This document shows positions 35,177 through 44,215 of a stretch of 64,000 bases of DNA, piece after piece (positions within the stretch are counted from its first letter, which is position 1; the number at the start of each line of letters is the position of its first letter). The DNA lies in NCBI RefSeq assembly GCF_001704295.1, contig NZ_CP012334.1, forward strand, positions 4,476,084 through 4,540,083, read 5' to 3'. Origin of the DNA: Bordetella sp. H567 (GTDB lineage Bacteria; Pseudomonadota; Gammaproteobacteria; Burkholderiales; Burkholderiaceae_B). Under the pieces are notes generated by a model, which made no database searches, was not told the DNA's origin, and saw nothing but the letters and a program-made list of their open reading frames with translations. Made by a program: the position numbers and the translations under genes.

Positions 35177-35204
35177 GAGAACCGTTACACGAGAACCGTT
35201 ACAC
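35177..35204. repeat. Tandem 14-bp direct repeat
   Basis: GAGAACCGTTACAC occurs twice without a gap (35177-35190 and 35191-35204), about 140 bp upstream of the first glycan gene. The perfect identity suggests either recent slippage or a paired binding site for a regulator. Confidence 0.6.
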
Positions 35205-35344
35205 GCGATGCGATATATCGGCACGGTGCTTGCGTTCGACGGCTGCCCGAGCAGAGGATGAGTCAACACACCACGCGACACGCGCGGCAAGCGGCTTGGT
35301 TCTCGATTCAGCGGCCTGAGATATCGACCGGTATGGAGAGAACT

Positions 35345-36631
35345 ATGCGAAGAATCGCCATCGTGAGTGAACACGCGTCGCCCCTGGCGCTGGCCGGCAG
35401 CGTCGATAGCGGAGGGCAGAACATCTACGTCGCGCAGATCGCGCGGCACTTTGCCCGGCAGGGCCACCTGGTCGATGTCTTCACCCGCGCGGACAGCAGG
35501 CGTCTTCCCGCTGAAGTGGCATGGGAAGACAACGTACGCGTCATCCACGTGCCCGCGGGTCCCGCGCGGCAAATCCCCAAGGAACAGCTGCTGCCCTACA
35601 TGGGCGCCTTCGGCGATTTCCTGTTGCGCCATTTCTCCGGCCATCCTCGCCGCTATGACATCGTGCATGCCAACTTCTTCATGTCCGCGCTGGCGGCGAT
35701 GCCGGCAGCGCGCGCATGCGGCATTCCGCTGGCGGTGACCTTCCATGCGCTGGGACGCGTACGCCGCAAGTTCCAGAAAGAAGCCGACCTTTTTCCGGAG
35801 TGCCGCTTCGACATCGAGGATGACATCATCGCGCGCGCCGATCGCATCATCGCGGAATGCCCGCAGGACAGGCAGGACATGATGGAACTGTATGGCGCGG
35901 ATCCGCGCCGCATCTCCATCGTGCCCTGCGGCTACGACCCCGCCGAGATGCTGCCCATGGACCGCGCGCGGGCGCGCGCCGAACTGGGCTGGAACGACAA
36001 CCGGTTCACCCTGCTGCAGCTGGGCCGCATGGTGCCGCGCAAGGGCGTGGACAACGTGATACGTGCCCTGAGCCGCCTGCGACACCGCCACGGCGTCGAT
36101 GCGCGCCTGTGCGTGGTGGGCGGCAACAGCGCGACACCGTCGGAAACCGCGACGCCGGAGCTGGCGCGGCTGCGCGCCATCGCGCGCGAGGAAGGCGTGC
36201 TGCCACACGTGGAGTTCACGGGACGCCGCGATCGCCTGCAGCTGCGCGCCTACTACTGCGCGAGCGATGTCTTCGTCACGACACCGTGGTACGAACCTTT
36301 CGGCATCACGCCGCTGGAAGCCATGGCCTGCGCCCGCCCCGTGGTGGGCGCGGATACCGGCGGCATCCGGTATTCGGTGCGCGATGGCGAAACAGGCTGG
36401 CTGGTGCCGCCCAAGGATCCCGACGCACTGGCCGACCGGCTGGCGCTGCTGGCGCGCGACAGCCTGCTGCGCCATCGCATGGGAGAGGCGGGACTGCAAC
36501 GCGCGCGCAAGCACTTCACCTGGGATTGCGTCAGCCGCCAGTTGCTGGACATCTTCGAAGAAATCATGGCCCCGGCGACCGTGCCGGACGCCGTTCCCGC
36601 GCCCGCGGACAGCGCGCGCGCCATCGCCTGA
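35345..36631 (+). CDS. Glycosyltransferase family 4
   Basis: A 428-residue retaining GT4 enzyme. The N-terminal half begins RIAIVSEHASPLALAGSVDS and SGGQNIYVAQIARHFARQGH, resembling the sucrose-phosphate-synthase-like subgroup. The nucleotide-sugar half has QLGRMVPRKGVDNVIRAL and the E-x7-E motif in PWYEPFGITPLEAMACARP. It uses a nucleotide-diphospho sugar donor in the cytoplasm; donor and acceptor are unknown. The ATG at 35345 follows GGAGAG closely. It leads eleven tightly packed glycan genes. Confidence 0.9.
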   Translation: MRRIAIVSEHASPLALAGSVDSGGQNIYVAQIARHFARQGHLVDVFTRADSRRLPAEVAWEDNVRVIHVPAGPARQIPKEQLLPYMGAFGDFLLRHFSGHPRRYDIVHANFFMSALAAMPAARACGIPLAVTFHALGRVRRKFQKEADLFPECRFDIEDDIIARADRIIAECPQDRQDMMELYGADPRRISIVPCGYDPAEMLPMDRARARAELGWNDNRFTLLQLGRMVPRKGVDNVIRALSRLRHRHGVDARLCVVGGNSATPSETATPELARLRAIAREEGVLPHVEFTGRRDRLQLRAYYCASDVFVTTPWYEPFGITPLEAMACARPVVGADTGGIRYSVRDGETGWLVPPKDPDALADRLALLARDSLLRHRMGEAGLQRARKHFTWDCVSRQLLDIFEEIMAPATVPDAVPAPADSARAIA

Positions 36632-36643
36632 GGAGCAGCTTGA

Positions 36644-37372
36644 ATGCGTGATACCGATTCATTGACCCTGTCCGGCCGCGTGGCCATCGTTACCGGCGGC
36701 GGCAGCGGCCTGGGCAAGGCCATCTGCGAAACGCTGGCCGATGACGGCGTGCGCGTGGTCGTGGCGGACTACGACGCCGGTTCCGCGCAGCGCGTCGCGG
36801 AGGCGCTGCCCGACAAGCGCGGTACGGCCTTGCACCTGGACGTGGGCAACGAGGAACAGGTGCGCGATGCGCTGCGCCAGACTGCGGAACGGCATGGCCG
36901 GGTGGACATCCTGATCAACAACGCAGGCGTGGACGTGACCGCCCCGCTGGAAGAACTGCAGGTCGCGGATTGGGAGCGTGTGGTTCGCACCAACCTGACC
37001 GGCCCCTTCCTGGTGTGCAAGTACGGCCTGGACCATCTTGGCAAGGGCGGTCACATCGTGAACATCGCGTCCACGGCGGCGCGCCGCGCCTGGCCCAACG
37101 CGTCCGTGTACCACGCGACCAAGTGGGGCTTGATGGGCCTGTCCCACGCCCTGCACGCGGAGCTGCGCCCCAGGGGCATCAAGGTGTCGGCCGTCATCGC
37201 GGGCGGCATGCGCACGCCCTTTCTGCTGGATCGCTTTCCCGACATCGACGCCGGCACGCTGCAGGATCCGGCCAACGTCGCGCGTGCGGTGCGCTTCCTT
37301 CTCACCCAGCCCGAGGAAACCGTCATTCCGGAAGTGATGGTGCTACCCATGCGCGAGACCTCATGGCCATGA
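36644..37372 (+). CDS. Short-chain dehydrogenase/reductase in glycan cluster
   Basis: A classical 242-residue SDR. The cofactor motif is VTGGGSGLGKAICETL, NNAGVD follows at about residue 90, and the catalytic pair is Tyr156/Lys160 (YHATK). An Asp after the second strand (VVVADYD) favours NAD(H). In this setting it may oxidise or epimerise a sugar or polyol intermediate, but the family is too broad to name a substrate. It begins 12 bp after the GT4 gene and overlaps the phosphatase start. Confidence 0.85.
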   Translation: MRDTDSLTLSGRVAIVTGGGSGLGKAICETLADDGVRVVVADYDAGSAQRVAEALPDKRGTALHLDVGNEEQVRDALRQTAERHGRVDILINNAGVDVTAPLEELQVADWERVVRTNLTGPFLVCKYGLDHLGKGGHIVNIASTAARRAWPNASVYHATKWGLMGLSHALHAELRPRGIKVSAVIAGGMRTPFLLDRFPDIDAGTLQDPANVARAVRFLLTQPEETVIPEVMVLPMRETSWP

Positions 37373-37959
37373 AGCCGGCAATCTTCCTGGACAAGGACGG
37401 CACGCTGCTGGTCGACGTTCCGTATAACGTGGACCCGTCGAAGATGGAGTGGGCCCCCGGCGCGCGCGAAGGGATTGCCCTGCTGGGCAGGCTGGGCCAC
37501 CCATTGATCGTGATCAGCAACCAGCCCGGCGTGGCCCTGGGCCATTTCGACGAGGCGGCGCTGGGCGCCGTGCGCCGCCGCCTGGCCGTGATGTTCCGCG
37601 TCCAGGGAGCGCGCCTGGAGGGCTTCTACCATTGCCCGCACCATCCGCACGGCACGCGGCCCGGCTATGCCGTTTCCTGCCTCTGCCGCAAGCCCATGCC
37701 GGGCTTGTTGCGCCGGGCGGCCGCCGACCACGGCATCGACCTGCGCGCATCCTGGTTCGTGGGCGACATCCTGAACGACGTGGAAGCAGGCGCACGCGCG
37801 GGCTGCCATACCCTCCTGCTGGACAACGGACACGAGACCGAATGGGTGCGCGGACGATGGCGCACGCCGGACGACGTGGCCCCCGACCTCTTCATGGCCG
37901 CCCGCCTGATCGCCCAGAAACTCCGTTCCGCCACTGTGCGCGGCAAGGAGACGGCATGA
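37369..37959 (+). CDS. HAD-IIIA phosphatase, GmhB-like
   Basis: A 196-residue HAD phosphatase of the histidinol-phosphatase/GmhB group. Asp8 and Asp10 in FLDKDGTLL are the nucleophile and acid. A zinc-binding insert YHCPHHPHGTRPGY...CLCRKP carries the C-x-H and C-x-C pairs typical of D-glycero-D-manno-heptose-1,7-bisphosphate 7-phosphatase. GDILNDVEAGARAGC is motif IV. The ATG at 37369 overlaps the SDR stop; 37363 is an alternative. Next to a heptosyltransferase-like GT9 it suggests heptose supply, though no gmhA or hldE is in the window. Confidence 0.85.
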   Translation: MKPAIFLDKDGTLLVDVPYNVDPSKMEWAPGAREGIALLGRLGHPLIVISNQPGVALGHFDEAALGAVRRRLAVMFRVQGARLEGFYHCPHHPHGTRPGYAVSCLCRKPMPGLLRRAAADHGIDLRASWFVGDILNDVEAGARAGCHTLLLDNGHETEWVRGRWRTPDDVAPDLFMAARLIAQKLRSATVRGKETA

Positions 37960-39236
37960 GCGCCGCCGCGCGGCCGCCCGAAGGCGGCGCTCCCTCCCTT
38001 GGGGAGGCAGCCGCGCAGCGACAGGAGGGCTCATCATCCAGCGCGCCCGCGCGGCCGCCCGAAGGCGGCGCTCCCTCCCTTGGGGAGGCAGCCGCGCAGC
38101 GACAGGAGGGCTCATCGTCCAGCGAGACCCCCATGGCCGCGGGCTGGGACGAGGCGCGCAATGTGCTGTGCATCCGGCTGGACAACATGGGCGATGTCCT
38201 GATGACCACGCCGGCGATGAGGGCCTTGAAAGGCGCGTTGCCGGGACGCCGCCTTACCCTGCTGGCATCCCGCTCCGGCGCCGCGATCGCGCGCCACGTA
38301 CCGGAAATCGACGAGGTCATCGTCTACGAGGCGGCATGGGTGAAGAATGCCGGCAGCCCCCCGGACACCTACCACGCGACCGTCGATCGGCTGCGCGCCT
38401 GCCGCTTCGATGCCGCCGTCATTTTCACGGTCTACAGCCAGAGCGCTCTGCCGGCCGCCTTGATGTGCCACGCGGCGGGCATCCCGCGAGTGCTGGCCTA
38501 CAGCCGCGAGAATCCTTATCACCTGATCAGCGACTGGGTGCGTGAGGTCGAGCCGCTGCCCGAACCGCGGCACGAAGTACAGCGCCAGCTGGATCTGGTC
38601 GCGACGATAGGCGTGCAGGCCGTCGACACCGGCCTGTCCTTTCGCGTCGACGACGCCGACCAGGAAGGGCTGGACAGGACACTGCGCGCGCACGGCGTTG
38701 CGCTGTCGCACGGCTGGGTACTGGCGCATTGCGGCGCGACGGCCGAATCGCGCCGCTACCCCACGGCGCTGTTCGCGCAGGCCATCGACATGCTGGCGGG
38801 CGCGGGCGAACGCGTCATCCTGACCGGCTCGCCCGACGAGCGCACCCTGGTGGACGAGGTCGTGGCACGCAGCTGCGATCCACGCAGGCTGGCGAACCTG
38901 GCCGGCGCGCTCACGCTGGGGGAGTTCGGCGCCCTGGTCGCGCGCGCACGCCTGCTGGTGTCGAACAATAGCGGCCCGGTCCATATCGCCGCGGCCCTGG
39001 GCACGCCGGTGGTGGACCTCTACGCCCTGACCAATCCCCAGCACACGCCCTGGCAGGTGCCCCATCGGCTGCTGTATCGCGATGTGCCTTGCAAGTATTG
39101 CTACCGCAGCGTCTGCCCGCTGGGCCACCACGCCTGCCTGAGCGCCGTGGATCCCTCGCAGGTGGCCCAGGCGGCATTCGAACTGCTGGAAAGCCATGCG
39201 CGTGCACGGCCGCCGATCATGATCGAGGCGGCGTAG
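37956..39236 (+). CDS. Glycosyltransferase family 9 (heptosyltransferase-like) with in-frame repeat insert
   Basis: A 426-residue GT9 protein. The fold begins at NVLCIRLDNMGDVLMTTPAM, near residue 68. Downstream landmarks are LAHCGATAESRRYPTALFAQ, NNSGPVHIAAALGTPVV and CPLGHHACL. The start at 37956 has AAGGAG upstream and overlaps the phosphatase stop by ATGA. Residues 4-57 are two copies of a 27-residue low-complexity unit (ARPPEGGAPSLGEAAAQRQE plus GSSSSAP) encoded by a palindromic repeat. An ATG at 38133 (MAAGWDE) would exclude the insert but lacks a good ribosome site. The donor is probably an ADP-heptose or similar sugar. Confidence 0.88.
   Translation: MSAAARPPEGGAPSLGEAAAQRQEGSSSSAPARPPEGGAPSLGEAAAQRQEGSSSSETPMAAGWDEARNVLCIRLDNMGDVLMTTPAMRALKGALPGRRLTLLASRSGAAIARHVPEIDEVIVYEAAWVKNAGSPPDTYHATVDRLRACRFDAAVIFTVYSQSALPAALMCHAAGIPRVLAYSRENPYHLISDWVREVEPLPEPRHEVQRQLDLVATIGVQAVDTGLSFRVDDADQEGLDRTLRAHGVALSHGWVLAHCGATAESRRYPTALFAQAIDMLAGAGERVILTGSPDERTLVDEVVARSCDPRRLANLAGALTLGEFGALVARARLLVSNNSGPVHIAAALGTPVVDLYALTNPQHTPWQVPHRLLYRDVPCKYCYRSVCPLGHHACLSAVDPSQVAQAAFELLESHARARPPIMIEAA
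37966..38124. repeat. Two 78-bp palindromic repeat copies in a coding frame
   Basis: Copies at 37966-38043 and 38047-38124 differ at one base and repeat with an 81-bp period, exactly 27 codons. Each holds a hairpin with GCGGC/GCCGC outer arms and CTCCC-TTG-GGGAG inner arms. The form resembles intergenic palindromic elements common in Burkholderiales genomes, here placed in frame in the 5' end of a glycosyltransferase gene. Confidence 0.8.
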
Positions 39237-39326
39237 ACGACCAGGCCAAGCTGCGCGACGGAAGCATCGCGGCCGGCACGGCCGCACCCGATCCAACAGG
39301 ACAACGAGCGTCAAAAGGACAAGGCT

Positions 39327-41066
39327 ATGTATACATTGGGCATCAATGCCGCGTTTCACGACTGTTCCGCCACGCTGGTGCGCGATGGCGTCGTGCTGGC
39401 GGCGGCGGAAGAAGAGCGTTTCACCCGCGTGAAGCACGGCAAGCGGCCGGTGCCTTTCACCACATGGCAACTGCCCTATCATGCCATCGATTACTGCTTG
39501 GCCCATGCCGGCATCGCCTTGCATGAGGTGGACCATGTCGCGTACTCCTTCGATCCCACGTTGCTGGTCGGCGCGCGCAGCCTGCCGGAGACCATCGCGC
39601 TTCCCCTGGAACCCTCCCGCCAGCCGCGCGGGCCGGACGGCCAATCGCCCTGGGATCCCCTGTTCCTTTCCTACATCGTCAATGCGCCGCGGCAGTTGAT
39701 CGGCGGCGCGCCGCACCACCTGCGCAAGCGCTTCGAGGGCCTGACGCTGGAACAGCTGCAAAGCCGCTGGCATTTCGTGGAGCATCACCTCTCGCATGAG
39801 GCCAGCGCCTTCCTGGCGGCGCCCTGCGACGACTGCGCCGTGCTGACCATGGACGGCCGCGGTGAACGCGCGACCACCAGCTACGGGCATTTCTCGAAGG
39901 GGCGCTATCGCCGGCTGAAGCAGATCGACCTGCCCAATTCGCTCGGGCTGCTGTACGAGGACGTCACCGAGTACCTGGGATTCCTGCGCTCGTCCGACGA
40001 ATACAAGGTCATGGCGCTGGCGTCCTACGGCAAGCCGGAGCACGTGGACCTGTTCCGGCAGATCGTGCGGCTGGACAAGGAGGGCGGCTACCTCATCGAG
40101 CCGATGAATCTGGTAAGCCGCTTCGGCCCCGCCCGCAAGTACGGCGCGCCGTTCGAACAGCGGCATATGGATATCGCGCATTCGCTGCAAAAGGTGCTGG
40201 AGGAAACCGCCCTGCACATGGCGCGGTGGCTGCACGCGCAGACAGGCGCGCGCCACCTGAGCATGGCCGGCGGCGTGGCGCTGAACTGCGTGATGAACGC
40301 ACGCATCGAGGCGGAAGGTCCCTTCGAATCGGTATGGGTACAGCCCGCGGCGGGCGATGCCGGCACCTCGCTGGGCGCGGCCTTGTGGGTGGACTACGAG
40401 CGGCGCGAGTCGCCGGGACGCCACTGGACGATGCAGCACGCCTACCTGGGACCCGAGTATGCCGATGAGGAAATCGAGCGGCTGCTCGATCGTTCGCGGC
40501 TGGCCTATCGTCGGCTGGACAATGTGGCGGAGGAGGCGGCCGAGCTGCTGGCCCAGGAAAAAATCCTGGGCTGGTTCCAGGGCCGCATGGAATTCGGCCC
40601 GCGCGCGCTCGGTGCGCGCTCCATACTGGCCTCTCCCCTGGACACCGCCATGCAGGCCAGGCTGAACGGATTGAAGGACCGCGAGGACTTCCGCCCGGTC
40701 GCGCCCGTCGTCATGGAAGAACGCGCGCACGAATGGTTCGATGCGCGCGGCGCCGCGCGCATCTGCGCCCCCTTCATGCTGTTCGTCTACGACGTCCTGC
40801 CGCATCGCGAGCGGCAGATACCCGCCGTCCGGCACATCGACGGCACGGCGCGCGTGCAAACCGTGCGGCGCGACCAGCACGCGCTGTACTACGACCTGCT
40901 GGCCGCCTTCGAGCGGCGCACGGGAGTACCGGTGCTGGTGAACACTTCGTTCAATACGCGGGGCCTGCCCGTGGTGTGCTCGCCGCGCGATGCACTGGAG
41001 TCCTTCTGGACCTCGCCGTTGGACGCGCTGGTCATCGGCAGCTACGTCGTGGAAAAGCCGGTATGA
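39327..41066 (+). CDS. Carbamoyltransferase, NodU/TobZ family
   Basis: A 579-residue O-carbamoyltransferase that uses carbamoyl phosphate and ATP to carbamoylate a hydroxyl group. The N-terminal Kae1-like domain begins LGINAAFHDCSATLVRDG and has the metal-binding EHHLSHEASAFLAAP. The C-terminal YrdC-like part holds WFQGRMEFGPRALGARSIL and NTSFNTRGLPVV. Family members decorate Nod factors, antibiotics and surface sugars. Here it should carbamoylate a sugar of the cluster's product. It follows the GT9 gene by 90 bp, the largest internal gap of the cluster. Confidence 0.92.
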   Translation: MYTLGINAAFHDCSATLVRDGVVLAAAEEERFTRVKHGKRPVPFTTWQLPYHAIDYCLAHAGIALHEVDHVAYSFDPTLLVGARSLPETIALPLEPSRQPRGPDGQSPWDPLFLSYIVNAPRQLIGGAPHHLRKRFEGLTLEQLQSRWHFVEHHLSHEASAFLAAPCDDCAVLTMDGRGERATTSYGHFSKGRYRRLKQIDLPNSLGLLYEDVTEYLGFLRSSDEYKVMALASYGKPEHVDLFRQIVRLDKEGGYLIEPMNLVSRFGPARKYGAPFEQRHMDIAHSLQKVLEETALHMARWLHAQTGARHLSMAGGVALNCVMNARIEAEGPFESVWVQPAAGDAGTSLGAALWVDYERRESPGRHWTMQHAYLGPEYADEEIERLLDRSRLAYRRLDNVAEEAAELLAQEKILGWFQGRMEFGPRALGARSILASPLDTAMQARLNGLKDREDFRPVAPVVMEERAHEWFDARGAARICAPFMLFVYDVLPHRERQIPAVRHIDGTARVQTVRRDQHALYYDLLAAFERRTGVPVLVNTSFNTRGLPVVCSPRDALESFWTSPLDALVIGSYVVEKPV

Positions 41067-41131
41067 ACGGCATGGACAGGGCCGCGGCAAGCCGGCCTGG
41101 AGCGTATGAACCGACATGACAGGATGAACCG

Positions 41132-42115
41132 ATGCGTGCAGAAGCCACACCCCGGATATCCGTGGTGGTTCCCACTTACCGCCGCCCCGACCTGCTCGAG
41201 CGCTGCCTGGGCGCACTGTTGCGCCAGACGCTGCCGTCGGCGGACTATGAAATCATCGTCTGCGACGACGGCCCCAGCGACGCCGCCCGCCAGACCGTCA
41301 GCAAGATGACACCCGTGGCCGGCGGACCCTCCGTGCGCTACATCCCGGTAACGGCCACCCAGGGCCCGGCGGGCGCGCGCAATGCCGGATGGCGCCACGC
41401 CCGCGCGGAGCTGATCGCCTTCACCGACGACGACACGGTTCCCGACCCGGCGTGGCTGGCCGCGGGCCTGGCCGCCTTCCGGCCCGGTGTCGACGCGCTG
41501 TCTGGCCGCATCGTCATGCCGCTGCCGCCCAACCCCACCGACTACGAGCTGGACGCCAGCCGGCTGCAGGACGCGGAGTTCGCGACGGCGAACGTGTTCC
41601 TGCGGCGCGCCGCCCTGGAGCACGTCGGCGGCTTCGACCCCCGCTTCCGCCTGGCCTGGCGCGAGGACTCGGACCTGCATTTCGCGCTGATGGAGCACGG
41701 CCTGCGCATCGAGCGCGCGCCGCAGGCCATCGTCGTGCATCCCATCCGCCCGGGCGCCTTCGGCGTCGGCATGGGCATGCAGCGCAAGATCGTCTTCGAC
41801 ACCCTGCTGTACAAGAAACATCCCAGGCTGTATCGCGAACGCATCCGGCCGCACCCGCCGTGGTTCTATCTGTCCGTGACGGCGCTGCTGCTGCTGGCGC
41901 TGGGCGCGCTTGCGGCCGGCTGGCTGCCCGGCGGCGTGGCGGCCCTGGCGGCTTGGGCGGCGCTGACGGGATGGTTCAGCCTGCGGCGCCTGCGCGGCAC
42001 GCGCCGCACACCGGATCACATCGCGGAAATCGTCGTGACCTCCGCCGCCATCCCGCCGCTGTCCATTTTCTGGCGCGTCGTCGGTTCGCTGCGCTATCGG
42101 GCGGGGTTCCCATGA
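41132..42115 (+). CDS. Glycosyltransferase family 2 with C-terminal membrane segments
   Basis: A 327-residue GT-A enzyme. The N-terminus ISVVVPTYRRPDLLERCLGA and the metal motif region FTDDDTVPDPAWL are typical of GT2; the catalytic Asp probably lies in AWREDSDLHF. Residues 245-280 hold one or two membrane helices (LLLLALGALAAGWLPGGVAA), so the enzyme sits at the inner membrane facing the cytoplasm. It overlaps the following GT9 gene by ATGA. Confidence 0.9.
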   Translation: MRAEATPRISVVVPTYRRPDLLERCLGALLRQTLPSADYEIIVCDDGPSDAARQTVSKMTPVAGGPSVRYIPVTATQGPAGARNAGWRHARAELIAFTDDDTVPDPAWLAAGLAAFRPGVDALSGRIVMPLPPNPTDYELDASRLQDAEFATANVFLRRAALEHVGGFDPRFRLAWREDSDLHFALMEHGLRIERAPQAIVVHPIRPGAFGVGMGMQRKIVFDTLLYKKHPRLYRERIRPHPPWFYLSVTALLLLALGALAAGWLPGGVAALAAWAALTGWFSLRRLRGTRRTPDHIAEIVVTSAAIPPLSIFWRVVGSLRYRAGFP

Positions 42116-43254
42116 TGGATGATCTGTGGCAGCCGCGGCCGCGCCGCATCGCCATCTTCCGGGCCCTGCAGCTGGGCGACATGCTTTGCTCGGTGCCCGC
42201 GCTGCGCGCGCTCAGGCAGCATAGTCCCGATGCCCACGTCACGCTGATCGGACTGGACAACGCCGGCCCCTTCGTCCGCCGCTTCCACCGCTACGTCGAC
42301 GAGCTGCTGCCGTTTCCCGGCATCCCGGCCTTTCCAGAACAACCCGCGCGCCCCGACGCCCTGCCCGCCCTCTATCGCGAGGCCCAGGCGCGGCGGTTCG
42401 ATCTGGCGGTGCAGCTGCACGGCAGCGGCACCTTGTCCCTGCCCATCGTCCGGGCCCTGGGCGCCCGCGCCCATGCGGGCTTCGTACCGCGGGCGGACAT
42501 GGCCCGGCCCGGCCGGCTTATGCCATGGCCCGACCATCTGCCGGAACCGCTGCGCTACACCGACTTGATGCGCTTCCTGGGCGTGCCGGTGCACAGCGAT
42601 GCCCTGGAGCTGCCGCTGTCCGCCGAGGACCGCGACGAGGCGCGGCTGCTCGCATCGCAGGCGCGCTTCGATCCTGAACGCACCGTCTTCGTCCACCCCG
42701 GCGCCCGGCTGCGGTCGCGGCGCTGGCCCGCGGAGCGATATGCCCAGGTCGCGGCCGCGCTGACCCGCCAGGGGTGGCGCATCGCCGTCACCGGCAGCGA
42801 TGGCGAGCGTGCCTTGACGGCGGAGGTGTTGCAGGCCGCCGGCCCCACCGCCGTCGACCTGACAGGGCGCACGTCGCTGGGCGGATTGGCGGCGCTGCTG
42901 TCGCGCGCGCCCCTGCTCGTATGCAACGACACCGGCGTGTCGCATATCGCCGCCGCGGTTGGCACGCGCAGCGTGGTGGTGGCCTGCGGCAGCGATACGC
43001 ATCGCTGGGCGCCGCTGGACCACGCGCGCCATACGGTCATCGCCGACTATCCTCCCTGCCGGCCCTGCGCCCATGAAGACTGTCCCATCGGGCATGTGTG
43101 TGCCCTGAACGTTTCCGTTGCCGCGGTGCTGCAGGCCATCGCCGCCAAGCTTGGCGAGGACGCCGTGCGCATGGTGGACGGCTTGCCGCCGCCGCGCGCG
43201 GTGGGCGTCGTCGCCCACCCGGCGATGGAAGAAAGGAGCAGCCATGCCGCGTAG
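42112..43254 (+). CDS. Glycosyltransferase family 9, second heptosyltransferase-like enzyme
   Basis: A 380-residue GT9 protein. RIAIFRALQLGDMLCSVPAL forms the N-terminal strand and loop, FVHPGARLRSRRWPAERYAQ the donor-binding start of the second domain, and CNDTGVSHIAAAVGTRSVVV the nucleotide site. It carries the same C-x2-C...C-x-IGH Cys pattern near its end (CRPCAHEDCPIGH) as the first GT9 of the cluster, which suggests a shared subfamily. It overlaps both neighbours by a few bases. Confidence 0.9.
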   Translation: MMDDLWQPRPRRIAIFRALQLGDMLCSVPALRALRQHSPDAHVTLIGLDNAGPFVRRFHRYVDELLPFPGIPAFPEQPARPDALPALYREAQARRFDLAVQLHGSGTLSLPIVRALGARAHAGFVPRADMARPGRLMPWPDHLPEPLRYTDLMRFLGVPVHSDALELPLSAEDRDEARLLASQARFDPERTVFVHPGARLRSRRWPAERYAQVAAALTRQGWRIAVTGSDGERALTAEVLQAAGPTAVDLTGRTSLGGLAALLSRAPLLVCNDTGVSHIAAAVGTRSVVVACGSDTHRWAPLDHARHTVIADYPPCRPCAHEDCPIGHVCALNVSVAAVLQAIAAKLGEDAVRMVDGLPPPRAVGVVAHPAMEERSSHAA

Positions 43255-44215
43255 CGCCATCCCGTCGCGTCCGCTGCGTATCCTTACCTGGCATGTGCAC
43301 GGCAACTATCTCTATTCGCTCACGCGGGTGCCGCATGAATTCCTGGTGCCCGTGCGCGCCGGCAACCCGTCCGGATACGGGGCGCTGGGCAATCGCATTC
43401 CCTGGGGCCCGCATGTGCGCGAAGTGGCGGCCGATTCGCTGCGCGACACGGCGTTCGATTGCGTCGTCTACCAGTCGCGCGCCACCTACGAGGAGCGGGA
43501 GCGGCTATTGTCCCCCGAGCAGCTCGCGCTGCCCTGCGCCTACATCGAGCATGACCCGCCGCTGCCGCACCCCACGGATACCGCGCACGTGTTCCAGCAC
43601 GAACGCGGCATCCTCGTCCATGTCACCCACTACAACCGCGCCGCCTGGAATAACGGCGGGATGCGCACTGCCGTCATCGAGCATGGCGTACCCGCGCCGC
43701 AGCTGGCGTCGGAACAAGCCCGGGTGGCGCGCGGCATCGCGGTGATCAACCATCTGCGCCGGCGCGGACGGCGCATGGGCGCGGACTTGTTCGAGCAGGC
43801 GCGCGAACAGGTGCCGCTGGACCTGATCGGGATGGATTCGGAATCGATGGGCGGATTGGGCGAAATCCCCAACATGGAAGTCGGCCCCTTCGTATCGCGG
43901 TATCGCTTTTTCTATAGCCCCATCCGCTACACCAGCCTGGGCCTGGCGCTGATAGAAGCCATGATGGCGGGCCTGCCCGTGGTCGGCTTCGCGGCAACCG
44001 AGCTCGCGCGCGTCATCGACAACGGACGCAACGGTTATATCGATACCGATCCCGGCCGTCTCATCGACGTCATGAAAACGCTGATAGACGACCCGCGCCT
44101 GGCGGCATCCTGGGGTGCGGAAGCAAGAAAGACAGCGTTGCAGCGCTATGGCATGGACCGCTTCGTGGGGGATTGGAACGCCCTGTTCCACAGGCTTATG
44201 GGAGATACGCAATGA
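43244..44215 (+). CDS. Glycosyltransferase, GT4-like
   Basis: A 323-residue protein beginning RPLRILTWHVHGNYLYSL. The C-terminal half has the GT-B donor-site features of GT4: SPIRYTSLGLALIEAMMAGL (with the second Glu of E-x7-E; the first is replaced by Thr/Ser context), PVVGFAATELARVIDNGRNG. At 323 residues it is shorter than typical GT4 enzymes and lacks the usual K-G motif segment, so the donor may be unusual. The ATG at 43244 lies inside the previous gene after AAGGAG. A spore-coat-type or unclassified GT is an alternative label. Confidence 0.75.
   Translation: MPRSAIPSRPLRILTWHVHGNYLYSLTRVPHEFLVPVRAGNPSGYGALGNRIPWGPHVREVAADSLRDTAFDCVVYQSRATYEERERLLSPEQLALPCAYIEHDPPLPHPTDTAHVFQHERGILVHVTHYNRAAWNNGGMRTAVIEHGVPAPQLASEQARVARGIAVINHLRRRGRRMGADLFEQAREQVPLDLIGMDSESMGGLGEIPNMEVGPFVSRYRFFYSPIRYTSLGLALIEAMMAGLPVVGFAATELARVIDNGRNGYIDTDPGRLIDVMKTLIDDPRLAASWGAEARKTALQRYGMDRFVGDWNALFHRLMGDTQ

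Noticed and set aside
38112..41216. Long open frame on the minus strand (about 1030 codons)
   Set aside because: It is the reverse shadow of the GT9 and carbamoyltransferase genes in GC-rich DNA; its protein shows no recognisable domain.
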